From NCBI GenBank assembly GCA_965214635.1, contig OZ243964.1, positions 930,001 to 994,000 of the forward strand: a DNA stretch of 64,000 nucleotides, in the 5' to 3' direction. Under the pieces are notes generated by a model. That model saw nothing but the letters and a program-made list of their open reading frames with translations, was not told the origin of the DNA and made no database searches. A program made the translations under genes and the position numbers. This stretch comes from Bin90 sp965214635. GTDB taxonomy: Bacteria; Chloroflexota; Dehalococcoidia; Lucifugimonadales; JADFKI01. The stretch's first letter is position 1, and every line of letters starts with the position of its first letter. This document shows positions 16,108 to 25,082 of the stretch, piece by piece.

Positions 16108-16464
16108 TTATCCGTTATCCGTGCCAGTGGGTGGATAGGGCTGCTGCGACTCTTGCGAATCCGTGAAGTTGATCTCTATACCACCCGTCCACTTGGACAC
16201 CATATTATAGACCCACAGCACCAGCGCGGTGCTAATATACACAAAGACACCCCCAATAACAGGCAAGAGCACAGCGAGTCCCAGTATCATCAACACGCCC
16301 CAGTTAATGCCGAAAAATGTTGGCGCAGACAAGGTAAGAAGAGATGACAAGATCGTCGGCACAATCATCAATATTACCAATGACACGAGCGCCACCAACA
16401 CATATGTAAACGCTACCGTCAAACTTGTTTTGTGAATAGAAACGCTGCTTATTTGTCGTTTCAC
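16108..16464 (-). CDS. Small two-helix membrane protein (DUF3566-like)
   Basis: A 118-residue protein. A short basic N-terminus (MKRQISSVSIHKTSL) is followed by two or three hydrophobic helices: VAFTYVLVALVSLVILMIV, then INWGVLMILGLAVLLPVIGG continuing to VYISTALVLWVYNMV. The end is a hydrophilic tail with EINFTDS. The layout resembles the small DUF3566-type membrane proteins, though I cannot confirm the family by eye. It lies between aroE and the riboswitch-controlled transporter on the same strand, 57 bases downstream of the aroE stop, and may share the aroE transcript. Confidence 0.6.
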   Translation of the reverse strand: MKRQISSVSIHKTSLTVAFTYVLVALVSLVILMIVPTILSSLLTLSAPTFFGINWGVLMILGLAVLLPVIGGVFVYISTALVLWVYNMVSKWTGGIEINFTDSQESQQPYPPTGTDNG

Positions 16465-16521
16465 TACTGCGCTCCTTATATATTATCGTCGCGCCATTAA
16501 ACTTTGCCGCCCGCTTCCGCT

Positions 16522-17376
16522 CTACCCCATATTCAGCAGCGCCACATTTGCCGCCGCAAACATAGCGTCGATAGGCGCTTCCTTGCCAGTCCACAACTCG
16601 AACGACGCAGCGCCCTGATAGACGAGCATGTGCATGCCCCCTTGCGTCCGAGCACCCGCATTGCGCGCCGCAATCAGAAACGGCGTCTGCTGCGGGTTAT
16701 ACACCATATCCACAGCAAGTGCATCGTGCGGAATCAACCCCCCGGCGATTGGCGTCTGCTCCTCACCCCCGCCGTCCCGCATCCCCAACGGCGTGCAGTT
16801 GACGATGAGGTCTGAACCAAGCGAGATCTCCTCCATATTCGGAGCATCCAACCCCACAGCAGACACATCCGTACCCGAACGACTCATATCGGCCGCAAGG
16901 GACTGCGCACGCCCCACGGTGCGGTTGGCTATGGTGATGGACGCTGCGCCGGCCTCGCATAATGCATACACTGCGGCGCGCGCCGCACCACCCGCTCCCA
17001 GCATCAGAACGCGCTTGCCAGACGGCTCGAAATCGCCATCCTCTTTGAGCGCGCGGATAAAGCCAACAGCGTCAGTGTTATGCCCAACCAGCCGCCCAGA
17101 AGACTTGACCACGGTGTTCACCGCACCAATTGCCTCAGCAAGGGGGTCCACCTCATCCATCAGCCCCATCGCAAGTTCCTTGTACGGAATCGTTACATTT
17201 GCGCCGACGAAATCGCCGCTGCGAAGCTTGGTAACCTCAGTCGCAAAATCCGACGACGGCGTCTCCCACGCTAAGTAGCGCACATCCATCGAGTAATGAT
17301 TAAACGCAGCCTGCTGAAACGCCGGCGACAGCGAGTGTGCCAACGGATACCCGAATATCCCTGCCAATTGTGTCAT
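16522..17376 (-). CDS. aroE: Shikimate dehydrogenase
   Basis: A 284-residue enzyme that reduces 3-dehydroshikimate to shikimate with NADPH in the chorismate pathway. The N-terminal substrate domain has FGYPLAHSLSPAFQQAAF and VGANVTIPYKELAM, including the catalytic lysine of the PYK motif, then GAVNTVV and GHNTDAVGF. The Rossmann domain has LMLGAGGAARAAVYAL and ANRTVGRAQSLA, the NADP-type loop. The C-terminus shows VDMVYNPQQTPFL and QGGMHMLVYQGAASFELWTG. ATG 17376 (MTQLAGIFGYPLAHS) is preferred to the longer frame from 17436, since families begin here and a GAGG motif lies upstream. Confidence 0.95.
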   Translation of the reverse strand: MTQLAGIFGYPLAHSLSPAFQQAAFNHYSMDVRYLAWETPSSDFATEVTKLRSGDFVGANVTIPYKELAMGLMDEVDPLAEAIGAVNTVVKSSGRLVGHNTDAVGFIRALKEDGDFEPSGKRVLMLGAGGAARAAVYALCEAGAASITIANRTVGRAQSLAADMSRSGTDVSAVGLDAPNMEEISLGSDLIVNCTPLGMRDGGGEEQTPIAGGLIPHDALAVDMVYNPQQTPFLIAARNAGARTQGGMHMLVYQGAASFELWTGKEAPIDAMFAAANVALLNMG

Positions 17377-17639
17377 TAAAAAGCCTCGAATGTATTCCCA
17401 TTCATTCACCTTGATACAGCGTATTAAGTATACCAATAGCAGGGCGCATTGTCAGCATTAACCCCCAACCCAAAATCCCCATCCAGCAGTGAAATACCCT
17501 CCCACAGATACAACAGCGCCCGTATCTCACCATTTTTACGCCATCCCGCGCGTTGACCCCAGCGCAGCGCTTTACTTACGATTGGGGGTAGGGAACTCTA
17601 TGCACAGCTCGGGATCTTCGAGCAATCGGGAGGCTTGCC

Positions 17640-18287
17640 ATGTCCGAACACGCCGAAATCGTGCAACAAATCGCCAGCTGCACACTATGCAGCCTGTCCG
17701 AAGGGCGACGGCAAACCGTGCCGGGCGCAGGCTCCGTCACATCGGACATCATGTTCATCGGTGAAGCCCCCGGCTACAACGAAGACCAGCAAGGCTTGCC
17801 ATTCGTCGGCGCCGCCGGGCGCGTGCTGTCAGACATGCTCGCAGGCATTCGCATGCGCCGCGCCGATGTGTTCATCACCAACATGGTCAAGTGCCGACCG
17901 CCCAACAACCGCGACCCGCAGCAAGCCGAACTCACCGCCTGCGGAGGCTACCTCGACCGCCAGATCGCCCTCATAGACCCGAAAGTTATCGTTACGCTAG
18001 GGCGCTTTTCGTTCGCCAAGTTCTTCCCCGGACGCACCCTGCGCAACGAGCGCGGCAAGCCGCACAGCTGGCAAGGACGCATAATCTACCCGATGTACCA
18101 TCCCGCCGCCATACTCCACAACCCGCGCCTGCGCCCCGCGCTACAAAACGATTTCCACAACCTGCCGTCGCTAGTAGCAGAAGTAAAAGCAATGCCGCCA
18201 TCACCCATGAAAGACGCAGTAGCCACGCACACCGCACCCCCTAATCAGCCGAACAAGCCCAACGAAACGCAGGCAAAGCTCTTCTAA
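17640..18287 (+). CDS. Family 4 uracil-DNA glycosylase
   Basis: A 215-residue base-excision repair enzyme that removes uracil from DNA. The four cysteines of the Fe-S cluster are C14, C17, C85 and C101. The active-site motif is GEAPGYNEDQQGLPFVG (41-57), where family 4 has GEAPG. The second motif is YHPAAIL. A C-terminal tail rich in Pro, Asn and Lys (from about 185) is not needed for the fold. A GGAGG ribosome site precedes ATG 17640. The stop overlaps the start of the next gene by 1 base (TAATG), so it is coupled to the secreted HNH lipoprotein gene. Confidence 0.93.
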   Translation: MSEHAEIVQQIASCTLCSLSEGRRQTVPGAGSVTSDIMFIGEAPGYNEDQQGLPFVGAAGRVLSDMLAGIRMRRADVFITNMVKCRPPNNRDPQQAELTACGGYLDRQIALIDPKVIVTLGRFSFAKFFPGRTLRNERGKPHSWQGRIIYPMYHPAAILHNPRLRPALQNDFHNLPSLVAEVKAMPPSPMKDAVATHTAPPNQPNKPNETQAKLF

Positions 18288-19234
18288 TGCGGCTCTACGC
18301 ACTTGTGCTTGTGCTCATTGCGCTTGCAGCGGGATGCTCCACCCCCGAACCGCCGCTGCCCGATGCGCCGCTTACAATCCCGAGCACGCCAAACACCCCC
18401 TTGTCTGATGCGCCTGCGCTGCCTACCGCAGCACGCACGCCGTCCGAACCCGACATCTTGTTGACCATAAGCGTTGCGGCACGGCAAAGCCAACTGCCCT
18501 CATACGACCGCAGCGAATGGGGCGGATGGCAAGACGCCGACAAAGACTGCCAAAACACCCGCCACGAAGTCCTCATCGCAGAGTCGCTAGGCAATGTGCA
18601 GTTCAAGGACGACAGGCGCTGCCAAGTTACAACAGGACGCTGGAACGGCGCATACACCGGGCGCGAATACCACACCGCATCAGACCTAGACATAGACCAC
18701 ATGGTGCCCCTCGCCAACGCACACGCATCCGGCGGCTGGCGATGGCAACCACAGCGCAAAGCACAGTTCGGCAACGACCTATCCTATGACAACCACCTAA
18801 TCGCAGTGCAGTCCGCAGCAAATCGCCAAAAAAGCGCCAAAGGCCCCGAAGAATGGCGTCCACCACTGCGCGCCTACTGGTGCCAATACGCCACCGACTG
18901 GGTGCACATCAAGCACCACTGGGGGCTAACCGCAACGCCCCAAGAAGCCCAAGCGCTCCAAGACATGCTCAACACCTGCGAACACAAGACGCTGCTACAA
19001 ACCGTGCCCGCCAGCGAACTGCCGGCGCCGATACCCACACCCCCTGCGCCCGCAGAAAACCCGTCCCCAAACACAGAGTTGCGCCACGACCCAACAGGCC
19101 CAGACCGAGACTGCGCCGATTTCCACAGCTGGGACGAAGCACAGGCATTTTACATCGCCGCAGGCGGGCCGCAAACCGACCCCCATCGCTTGGACGCAGA
19201 CCAAGACGGCATCGCCTGCTCCGGGCTGCGGTAA
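18287..19234 (+). CDS. Secreted HNH nuclease-like lipoprotein with excalibur domain
   Basis: A 315-residue exported protein. A signal peptide ends in the lipobox LAAGC (cysteine 17) and is followed by a Pro/Thr-rich spacer. Residues about 90-220 form a DUF1524/GmrSD-type HNH domain: HTASDLDIDHMVPLANAHASG with the His-Val-Pro-Leu core, then FGNDLSYDNHLIAVQSAANR and KGPEEWRPP. The last 45 residues (DRDCADFHSWDEAQAFYIAAG and LDADQDGIACSGL) are an excalibur calcium-binding domain. The combination resembles extracellular nucleases that use environmental DNA. It begins 1 base inside the UDG stop codon, so both are on one transcript. The link to UDG in function is unclear. Confidence 0.86.
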   Translation: MRLYALVLVLIALAAGCSTPEPPLPDAPLTIPSTPNTPLSDAPALPTAARTPSEPDILLTISVAARQSQLPSYDRSEWGGWQDADKDCQNTRHEVLIAESLGNVQFKDDRRCQVTTGRWNGAYTGREYHTASDLDIDHMVPLANAHASGGWRWQPQRKAQFGNDLSYDNHLIAVQSAANRQKSAKGPEEWRPPLRAYWCQYATDWVHIKHHWGLTATPQEAQALQDMLNTCEHKTLLQTVPASELPAPIPTPPAPAENPSPNTELRHDPTGPDRDCADFHSWDEAQAFYIAAGGPQTDPHRLDADQDGIACSGLR

Positions 19235-19509
19235 AACCATCCACATCCGCCGCAATGCCATAACATACACATGTGCGGTAAACCCGTTCGGCGGGGAATA
19301 GGTTTGCCGCATCGTATAAGCGGGCAAAAGATGCTCCGGTCGGCGCGGACGAAATCAACACAACGCCGTGCAGCCCGCCGCCCAAACCTGCTATGATTAT
19401 GCCCTAACCCGCCAGCCAAACAGCGCTTGCGAGAACGCACCCCGCGGCACACGAACTCGCCACACACCGCAGCATCATCTCATCACCCTAAATCCTTAAG
19501 GAGAGCTAC

Positions 19510-21165
19510 ATGACCGGGGCAGACCTGATCGCACGAATACTCAAGCAAGAGGGCGTGGACTACATGGGCGTCATCCCGTTCAACTCGCTAGAAGAAGCAG
19601 CCGCACGCGCAGGAATCCGTCCGCTGATATTCCGACAAGAACGAGTCGGCGTGAACCTCGCAGACGCATACACGCGCGTAACCAACGGCAAGCGCACCGG
19701 CGTGTTCTCGATGCAAGCCGGCCCCGGCGCTGAAAACGCCTTCGCCGGCGTCGCACAGGCATACGCAGACTCCGTGCCCATACTGCTGCTCCCCGCATCT
19801 GCCCCGCGCAATCGCAACGGCGTCCATCCCACATTCAGCCCCAGCCGCACATACGAATCCGTGAGCAAATGGGCAGGACGCATAGAGCTGCACGAAGACA
19901 TCCCCAGCGCCATACGCCGCGCATTCAGCCAACTTCGCATGGGACGCCCAAGCCCCGTGCTATTAGAACTGCCAAGCGACATCCTAAGAGGCGAAATCCC
20001 CGACACCGATTACGCCTACATGCCTGTTAGCAAGCACAAGAGCGCAGCCGACCCGCACGATGTACACGAAGCCGCGCGCCTGCTGCTCTCCGCAAAAAAC
20101 CCCGTCATCCATGCCGGGCAGGGCGTGCTGTACGCAGAGGCTTGGGACGAACTGCAAGAACTCGCAGAACTGACGCAGACACCCGTGATGACATCCATGG
20201 CAGGAAAAAGCGCCTTCCGCGAAGACCACCCCCTCTCGCTAGGCACACGCTCCAGCACCACCACAGGCATGGTCGTACACTACCTCGAACAAGCCGATGT
20301 GATATTCGGCGTAGGCTGCAGCTTCACACGCATCCACTACGGCGCAGACCTCCTCGACAGCAAAGTGCTAGTCCACATCACCAACGATCCCAACGATGTG
20401 AACAAAGACTACTCCCCAGATGTCGCAGCCGTGGGAGACGCCAAACTCGTGCTCAAACAGGTCATCAGCGAAGTAAGGTCTGAGCTTGCGGCGCGCGGCG
20501 CTGACCGTGTGGACCGCGGCGATATTGCAGGCGAAATCAGCGCCGTGCGCGATGAGTGGATGAAGGAATGGCTGCCCAAAATGCACTCCGACGCCGTGCC
20601 CATAAACCCGTTCCGCGCACTCAACGACCTGTCCAACGCCATAGACCGCAAACAGGCGATAATGAACCACGACTCGGGCAGCCCGCGCGACCAGATGATA
20701 CCCTTCTACCAGACAATCACCCCACGCGGGTTCATCGCTTGGGGCAAATCCACCCAACTCGGATACAGCCTCGGCGCTGCTATGGGGGCAAAGCTAGCCG
20801 CCCCAGACAAACTCTGCATCAATGTCATCGGCGACTACGGCTTGGGAATGGTCGGCACAGACATCGAAACCGCAGTGCGCGAAAACATCCCTATACTCAC
20901 CATCGTGCTGAACAACTCGTCCATGGGCATCTACAGACCCGAACACTTCGCCACCGCACACGAACTATACGGAACAAAAACCACCGGCGGAGACTATGTG
21001 AAAATGGCAGACGCACTAGGCGCACACAGCGAGCGCGTAACACAACCGCAAGACATCACCCCAGCCATACAGCGCTGCGCCAGCGTAGTGGAATCCGGCA
21101 AAGCCGCACTGCTAGAAATCGTTACCGACGACAACGAAAAAGACATGCCATTCCGCATATTCTAA
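19510..21165 (+). CDS. Thiamine-pyrophosphate-dependent enzyme (acetolactate-synthase-like)
   Basis: A 551-residue protein with the three-domain layout of the TPP decarboxylase/acetolactate synthase family. The N-terminal Pyr domain has the catalytic glutamate in IFRQERVGVNLADAYTR. The middle domain shows HAGQGVLYAEAWDEL. The C-terminal PP domain has GDYGLGMVGTDIETAVREN followed by VLNNSSMGIY, the metal-binding GDG-x-N motif. AAGGAG precedes ATG 19510. The substrate cannot be assigned: it lies within the oxalyl-CoA decarboxylase/ALS-like group but not clearly in either. It precedes the fatty-acid genes by about 180 bases and is one of two TPP enzymes in this window, which also has a TPP riboswitch. 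Confidence 0.88.
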   Translation: MTGADLIARILKQEGVDYMGVIPFNSLEEAAARAGIRPLIFRQERVGVNLADAYTRVTNGKRTGVFSMQAGPGAENAFAGVAQAYADSVPILLLPASAPRNRNGVHPTFSPSRTYESVSKWAGRIELHEDIPSAIRRAFSQLRMGRPSPVLLELPSDILRGEIPDTDYAYMPVSKHKSAADPHDVHEAARLLLSAKNPVIHAGQGVLYAEAWDELQELAELTQTPVMTSMAGKSAFREDHPLSLGTRSSTTTGMVVHYLEQADVIFGVGCSFTRIHYGADLLDSKVLVHITNDPNDVNKDYSPDVAAVGDAKLVLKQVISEVRSELAARGADRVDRGDIAGEISAVRDEWMKEWLPKMHSDAVPINPFRALNDLSNAIDRKQAIMNHDSGSPRDQMIPFYQTITPRGFIAWGKSTQLGYSLGAAMGAKLAAPDKLCINVIGDYGLGMVGTDIETAVRENIPILTIVLNNSSMGIYRPEHFATAHELYGTKTTGGDYVKMADALGAHSERVTQPQDITPAIQRCASVVESGKAALLEIVTDDNEKDMPFRIF

Positions 21166-21343
21166 GGCAAGCAGCAAGGCGCACCGAGCAATCCCGCACC
21201 AACCAGCGCCCCCTCTTGCTGATAGAGAATTGCGTTGCGCTGCAGCCAAAGCCACCATATAATCGATGAACGAAAGGCAAGCAAATCCCACCCACACCGC
21301 ACACCGCATCCAGCATGACCGTGTTGGCACAACGAGCGCAAGC

Positions 21344-21769
21344 ATGCCGATAGACTATTCAGCGCTAACCATCGGACAAGAAATATCCGCCGAGCGCCTA
21401 ACCATAGACGCAAACTCACTTGCGCGCTACACCGACGCAGTGGGCGATACCAGCGCGCCCGCCGCCCGCGACGGCACGCCGCTTGCACCACCAATGGCTA
21501 TCGCGGCGTTGGCATTGAGCGCCGTCATCAACGCGCTCCAAATCCCCGGCGGCACAATCCACGCTGGGCAGGAGCTAGAGTTCACCGCCGCCGTCCCCGT
21601 GGGCGCATCCATCCACTGCGCCGCTACACTCGCACAAAACTCCGTCCGCCGCCAATGGCGCTTCCTAGTCGTCAACCTCATCGTCCAACCAACAGATGCC
21701 AACGGCGCTCCAGCGACAGACTCCCCGCAGATTATGAGCGGCAAAAGCACAATCATGCTGCCAGTGTGA
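21344..21769 (+). CDS. MaoC-like hot-dog subunit, non-catalytic (HadA-like)
   Basis: A 141-residue single hot-dog protein resembling the N-terminal MaoC dehydratase group: YSALTIGQEISAERLTIDA, YTDAVGDTSAPA and LQIPGGTIHAGQELEFTAAV. The D-x4-H catalytic motif of R-specific hydratases is not present at the expected place (AVGDTSAPA). ATG 21344 gives the family-like beginning MPIDYSALTIG; a frame from 21266 would add an unlike extension. A second MaoC gene with the full catalytic motif follows 51 bases later. The pair parallels mycobacterial HadA-HadB, in which one subunit holds substrate and the other catalyses 3-hydroxyacyl dehydration. This parallel is inference. Confidence 0.72.
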   Translation: MPIDYSALTIGQEISAERLTIDANSLARYTDAVGDTSAPAARDGTPLAPPMAIAALALSAVINALQIPGGTIHAGQELEFTAAVPVGASIHCAATLAQNSVRRQWRFLVVNLIVQPTDANGAPATDSPQIMSGKSTIMLPV

Positions 21770-21820
21770 TTGGCAGGCGCAGCGGCTGACACACGGCGCA
21801 CACCCGAGGGTAATTCTGAC

Positions 21821-22243
21821 ATGCAGCAGGGCGACAGACTGCCCACAATACAAAAACAGATCACGCAGGCGCAGATTGAGCGCTATGCCGCAGCCGCCGG
21901 CGACTTCAACCCCATCCACTTGGATGCCGAATTCGCTCGCGGCGTCCAGTTCGGCGGTGCGTCCCTCGATGGCACAATCGCACATGGTATGATGATACTC
22001 GCCGCCGTGTCCGAAATGCTCACCCTCGCATTCGGCGAAGCATGGCTAAACAACGGCAAGCTCAAAGTGCGCTTCCGTGGCCCCGTCTATCCCCGCGAAA
22101 CAATCACCACCTACGGAGAAATCAAGACGGTAACCGAAAACGAAGGCATCCGCCAAGTGGCATGCAGCGTGGGCGTGCGCAGCAACAGCGGCGCTCCCGT
22201 CATCGTGGGCGACGCCGTGATAAGCGCCGTATCCGACCGCTAA
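21821..22243 (+). CDS. MaoC-like dehydratase, catalytic subunit (HadB-like)
   Basis: A 140-residue hot-dog enzyme. The R-specific hydratase motif is intact in AAAGDFNPIHLDAEFA (catalytic Asp and His), and GTIAHGMMILAAVSEML follows, which is characteristic of MaoC dehydratases. ATG 21821 is preferred to an upstream TTG because the family begins near here (GDRLPTIQKQITQAQIERY). It probably forms a heterodimer with the preceding non-catalytic subunit and dehydrates (R)-3-hydroxyacyl thioesters. PlsX, FabG and FabL follow on the same strand, so it most likely serves the dehydration step of fatty acid elongation, in place of FabZ. Confidence 0.86.
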   Translation: MQQGDRLPTIQKQITQAQIERYAAAAGDFNPIHLDAEFARGVQFGGASLDGTIAHGMMILAAVSEMLTLAFGEAWLNNGKLKVRFRGPVYPRETITTYGEIKTVTENEGIRQVACSVGVRSNSGAPVIVGDAVISAVSDR

Positions 22244-22342
22244 TTCCCCCCAAAGCATGTGTCTCCACCACAACAAAAACGCTATGTCGCAGCCAATCGC
22301 CCCCATAAGCCATAATCGGCTAAACCATCAGGAGTATGTATT

Positions 22343-23374
22343 TTGACCATCTCCCAAAAACCCGTCCGTATAGCAGTCGACGCTATGGGCGGCGACAATG
22401 CGCCCGGCGATGTTGTCGCAGGCGCTGTGGCGGCGGCGCGGCAAGACGGCGTGCAAATCATGCTCGTGGGCGACCCAGCACAAGTACAAGCCGAGCTTGA
22501 ACGCCACGATGCCGCAAACCTCCCCATCGGCATCGTCCCATCCGAAGGCGTCATCTTCGATGGCGAACCGCCCGCACTCGCACTGCGCCAAAAGCCCCGC
22601 GCATCCATCCTAGTTGCGACCGGCATGCTCAAGCGCGGTCATGCAGACGCCGCCGTTACGATGGGTTCGACCGGCGCCGCTATGGCAGCCGCCACCGTCG
22701 TGCTCGGGCTGTCCAAAGGCGTCGAACGCCCCGCACTCGGCGGACCCGTGCTCGGCGTCGCCCCTCGCACATTCATCATAGACCTCGGCACAAATGTGGA
22801 CTGCCGCCCCCAACAGCTACTCAGCTTCGCCGTCATCGGCGATGTCTTCGCCCGCCAATACTGGGGCATAGACACCCCACGCGTGGCGCTGCTCAGCGTA
22901 GGCGCAGAAGCAGGCAAGGGCAACCGCCAAGTGCGCGACACCACCGAACTGCTCCAACAAAGTGGGCTGAACTTCATCGGCAATGTCGAGGGCGATGACC
23001 TCGCCTCAGGCAGCGCAGAAGTTGTCGTATGTGACGGATTCGTGGGCAACATCGTCATGAAACTCACCGAAGGGCTTGGCAGCGCACTCGCAAGCCGTCT
23101 CCGCAGCTCGCTCGAAGGCAAGCTCCCTAGCGCCGACATCGACGCCACAGCACAAGACATCCACGAACTCAACAACATCGTCCAAACTCACGGCGGAGGG
23201 CCAATCTTCGGCGTCAACGGCATCACCGTCGTCGGACACGGCGCCGGCAACCAAACCGCCGTCCAACGCGCCATCGGCACCGCCAAATACACCCACAACA
23301 TCGACTTCATCCCCCGCCTCAACGAGGAAATGGAACAAGTTCACGCACGCGTTCAAATCGAATCGCTTGCGTAA
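22343..23374 (+). CDS. plsX: Phosphate acyltransferase PlsX
   Basis: A 343-residue enzyme that converts acyl-ACP to acyl-phosphate, the first step toward phosphatidic acid with PlsY. Family blocks are VRIAVDAMGGDNAPGDVVAG, GMLKRGHADAAVTMGSTGA, DLGTNVDCRPQQLLSFA, GNVEGDDL, VVCDGFVGNIVMKLTEG and FGVNGITVVGHG. The start is TTG 22343, with AGGAG about 8 bases upstream; no ATG fits as well. It follows the dehydratase pair and precedes fabG by 57 bases. Conserved plsX-fabG adjacency in many bacteria supports the fatty-acid assignment of the whole cluster. Confidence 0.96.
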   Translation: MTISQKPVRIAVDAMGGDNAPGDVVAGAVAAARQDGVQIMLVGDPAQVQAELERHDAANLPIGIVPSEGVIFDGEPPALALRQKPRASILVATGMLKRGHADAAVTMGSTGAAMAAATVVLGLSKGVERPALGGPVLGVAPRTFIIDLGTNVDCRPQQLLSFAVIGDVFARQYWGIDTPRVALLSVGAEAGKGNRQVRDTTELLQQSGLNFIGNVEGDDLASGSAEVVVCDGFVGNIVMKLTEGLGSALASRLRSSLEGKLPSADIDATAQDIHELNNIVQTHGGGPIFGVNGITVVGHGAGNQTAVQRAIGTAKYTHNIDFIPRLNEEMEQVHARVQIESLA

Positions 23375-23431
23375 CACCCAGCAGCCGAACAAGCTAAACA
23401 GATTGGACAAAACACAAGGACAAAGACGACA

Positions 23432-24184
23432 TTGGGCATCTCGGACATTCAAGGAAAAACCGCCCTCGTAACCGGCGCTTCCAAGGGCATCGGTAAGGCA
23501 ATCTGCCTCGAACTCGCCAGCATGGGCGTCAAGACGGCCGTCAACTACAACGCATCCGAAGCCGAAGCCGAACAGGTGGTCAAGGCAATCCACAAAGCCG
23601 GCGGCGAGGCGTTTAAGGTACATGCCGATGTGAGCGACATCGAGCAAGTCAACAACATGGTCAACGAGGTCGCCGACAAGTGGGGCAGCATCAACATCCT
23701 CGTCAACAACGCAGGCATCATCAGCGACAGCCTGCTGCTCCGAATGTCCGACGAAGCTTGGCATCGCGTCATCGGCGTTAACCTAAACGGCACATTCTTC
23801 TGCACCCGCGCAGCACTCCGCAGCATGGTGCGCGAGCGTTGGGGACGCATCATCAACATCGGCTCCGTCGTCGGCATCCGCGGCAACATCGGACAAACCA
23901 ACTACTCATCCTCCAAAGCCGCAATCATCGGCTTCACCAAATCGCTCGCCAAAGAAGTCGCCACCCGCAACATCACCGTCAACGCCGTAACGCCCGGCTA
24001 CATCAGCACCGAAACCGTCGCAGGCCTCACCCAAAAACAAAAAGACACCATCATGACTTGGATCCCGCAAGGCAAGTTCGGCAACACCGAAGACATCGCC
24101 CACATGGTCGCATACCTCGCCAGCGAAAAGGCGAGCTATGTTACCGGCCAGATAATCAGCGTAGACGGCGGCATGGCGATATAG
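23432..24184 (+). CDS. fabG: 3-oxoacyl-ACP reductase FabG
   Basis: A 250-residue short-chain dehydrogenase that reduces 3-oxoacyl-ACP with NADPH. The cofactor motif is ALVTGASKGIGKAICLE and the NNAG motif is ILVNNAGIISDSLLLRM. The catalytic serine and Tyr-x3-Lys are in NIGSVVGIRGNIGQTNYSSS followed by K. The C-terminus has VNAVTPGYISTET and ISVDGGMAI. The start codon is TTG 23432 (MGISDIQGK), with AGGA upstream. It lies between plsX and a FabL-type enoyl reductase. The sequence shows the ordinary FabG hallmarks, with nothing missing. Confidence 0.93.
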   Translation: MGISDIQGKTALVTGASKGIGKAICLELASMGVKTAVNYNASEAEAEQVVKAIHKAGGEAFKVHADVSDIEQVNNMVNEVADKWGSINILVNNAGIISDSLLLRMSDEAWHRVIGVNLNGTFFCTRAALRSMVRERWGRIINIGSVVGIRGNIGQTNYSSSKAAIIGFTKSLAKEVATRNITVNAVTPGYISTETVAGLTQKQKDTIMTWIPQGKFGNTEDIAHMVAYLASEKASYVTGQIISVDGGMAI

Positions 24185-24261
24185 CCCCTGCATCCCTCCG
24201 CAAAAACCACAGCCCGCCTCATCTCAACACAAAATCTCCGATGGAAAGGTATTAGCACGAA

Positions 24262-25050
24262 TTGGCTGATGCGGCATCCGTCAACCACAACCCACCCCAA
24301 CACAAAAAATTCGAGGGCAAAGTAGCCCTCGTAACAGGCGCATCGCGCGGCATCGGCAAGGCGATAGCGCTCCACCTCGCCCAGCACGGCGCACACATCG
24401 CCTTCAACTACATCCGAAGCCACGATGCAGCAGCGCAAACCCAAGCCGAAATCGAGGCGCTCGGCGTCCAATGCCTGCGGATGCGCGCCCACCTCGGAGA
24501 CCCCGACAAGATACGCAGCCTATTCGCCACCGTTGACGAACGCTTCGACCACATCGACATCCTAGTAAACAACGCAGCGTCCGGCGTCCAGCGCACCGCA
24601 TCCGACCTCGAACCAAAGCACTGGGACTGGACGATGGGCGTCAACGCCAAAGCCCCTTGGCTCTGCGCTATCGAAGCCGCCAAGCGCATGAAGCACGGCA
24701 GCAGCATCGTCAACATCACCAGTCAAGGCTCGCAAAAAGTGCTGCCCTACTACTTCTCTGTCGGCACATCCAAAGCAGCACTCGAGGCACTGACCCGCTA
24801 CCTCGCTGTCGAGCTTGCGCCGCAAGGCATATCCGTCAACGCCGTCTCAGGCGGCTTCGTAGAAACCAGCGCGCTAGACCACTTCCCCAACCGCCGCAGC
24901 ATGATTGACGCCGGGCAACACAACCCCACAGGCAGAATGGTAACAGCCCAAGACATCGCCCGCGTAGTAGCATTCCTATGCACCCCCGACGCCGACATGA
25001 TACGCGGACAAGTCATCGTCGTCGACGGCGGCTACACCCTGCTAGCGTAA
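24262..25050 (+). CDS. fabL: Enoyl-ACP reductase, FabL type
   Basis: A 262-residue short-chain dehydrogenase. Several blocks match FabL (NADPH enoyl-ACP reductase III, known from Bacillus) rather than FabG or FabI. They are LVTGASRGIGKAIALHLAQ, DILVNNAASGVQR, HWDWTMGVNAKAPWL, VGTSKAALEALTRYLAVEL, VNAVSGGFVETSALDHFPNR and DMIRGQVIVVDGGYTLL. FabL has a Tyr-x6-Lys triad arrangement, consistent with YYFSVGTSK. The start is TTG 24262 after GGAAAGG; the first 15 residues form a non-conserved extension. It ends the run of HadAB-like dehydratase, plsX and fabG, and would supply the final reduction of each elongation cycle. FabL enzymes tolerate triclosan, which is family knowledge. Confidence 0.85.
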   Translation: MADAASVNHNPPQHKKFEGKVALVTGASRGIGKAIALHLAQHGAHIAFNYIRSHDAAAQTQAEIEALGVQCLRMRAHLGDPDKIRSLFATVDERFDHIDILVNNAASGVQRTASDLEPKHWDWTMGVNAKAPWLCAIEAAKRMKHGSSIVNITSQGSQKVLPYYFSVGTSKAALEALTRYLAVELAPQGISVNAVSGGFVETSALDHFPNRRSMIDAGQHNPTGRMVTAQDIARVVAFLCTPDADMIRGQVIVVDGGYTLLA

Positions 25051-25082
25051 CAAACCTGTGCAGAGACTCGCGGCACACACGC

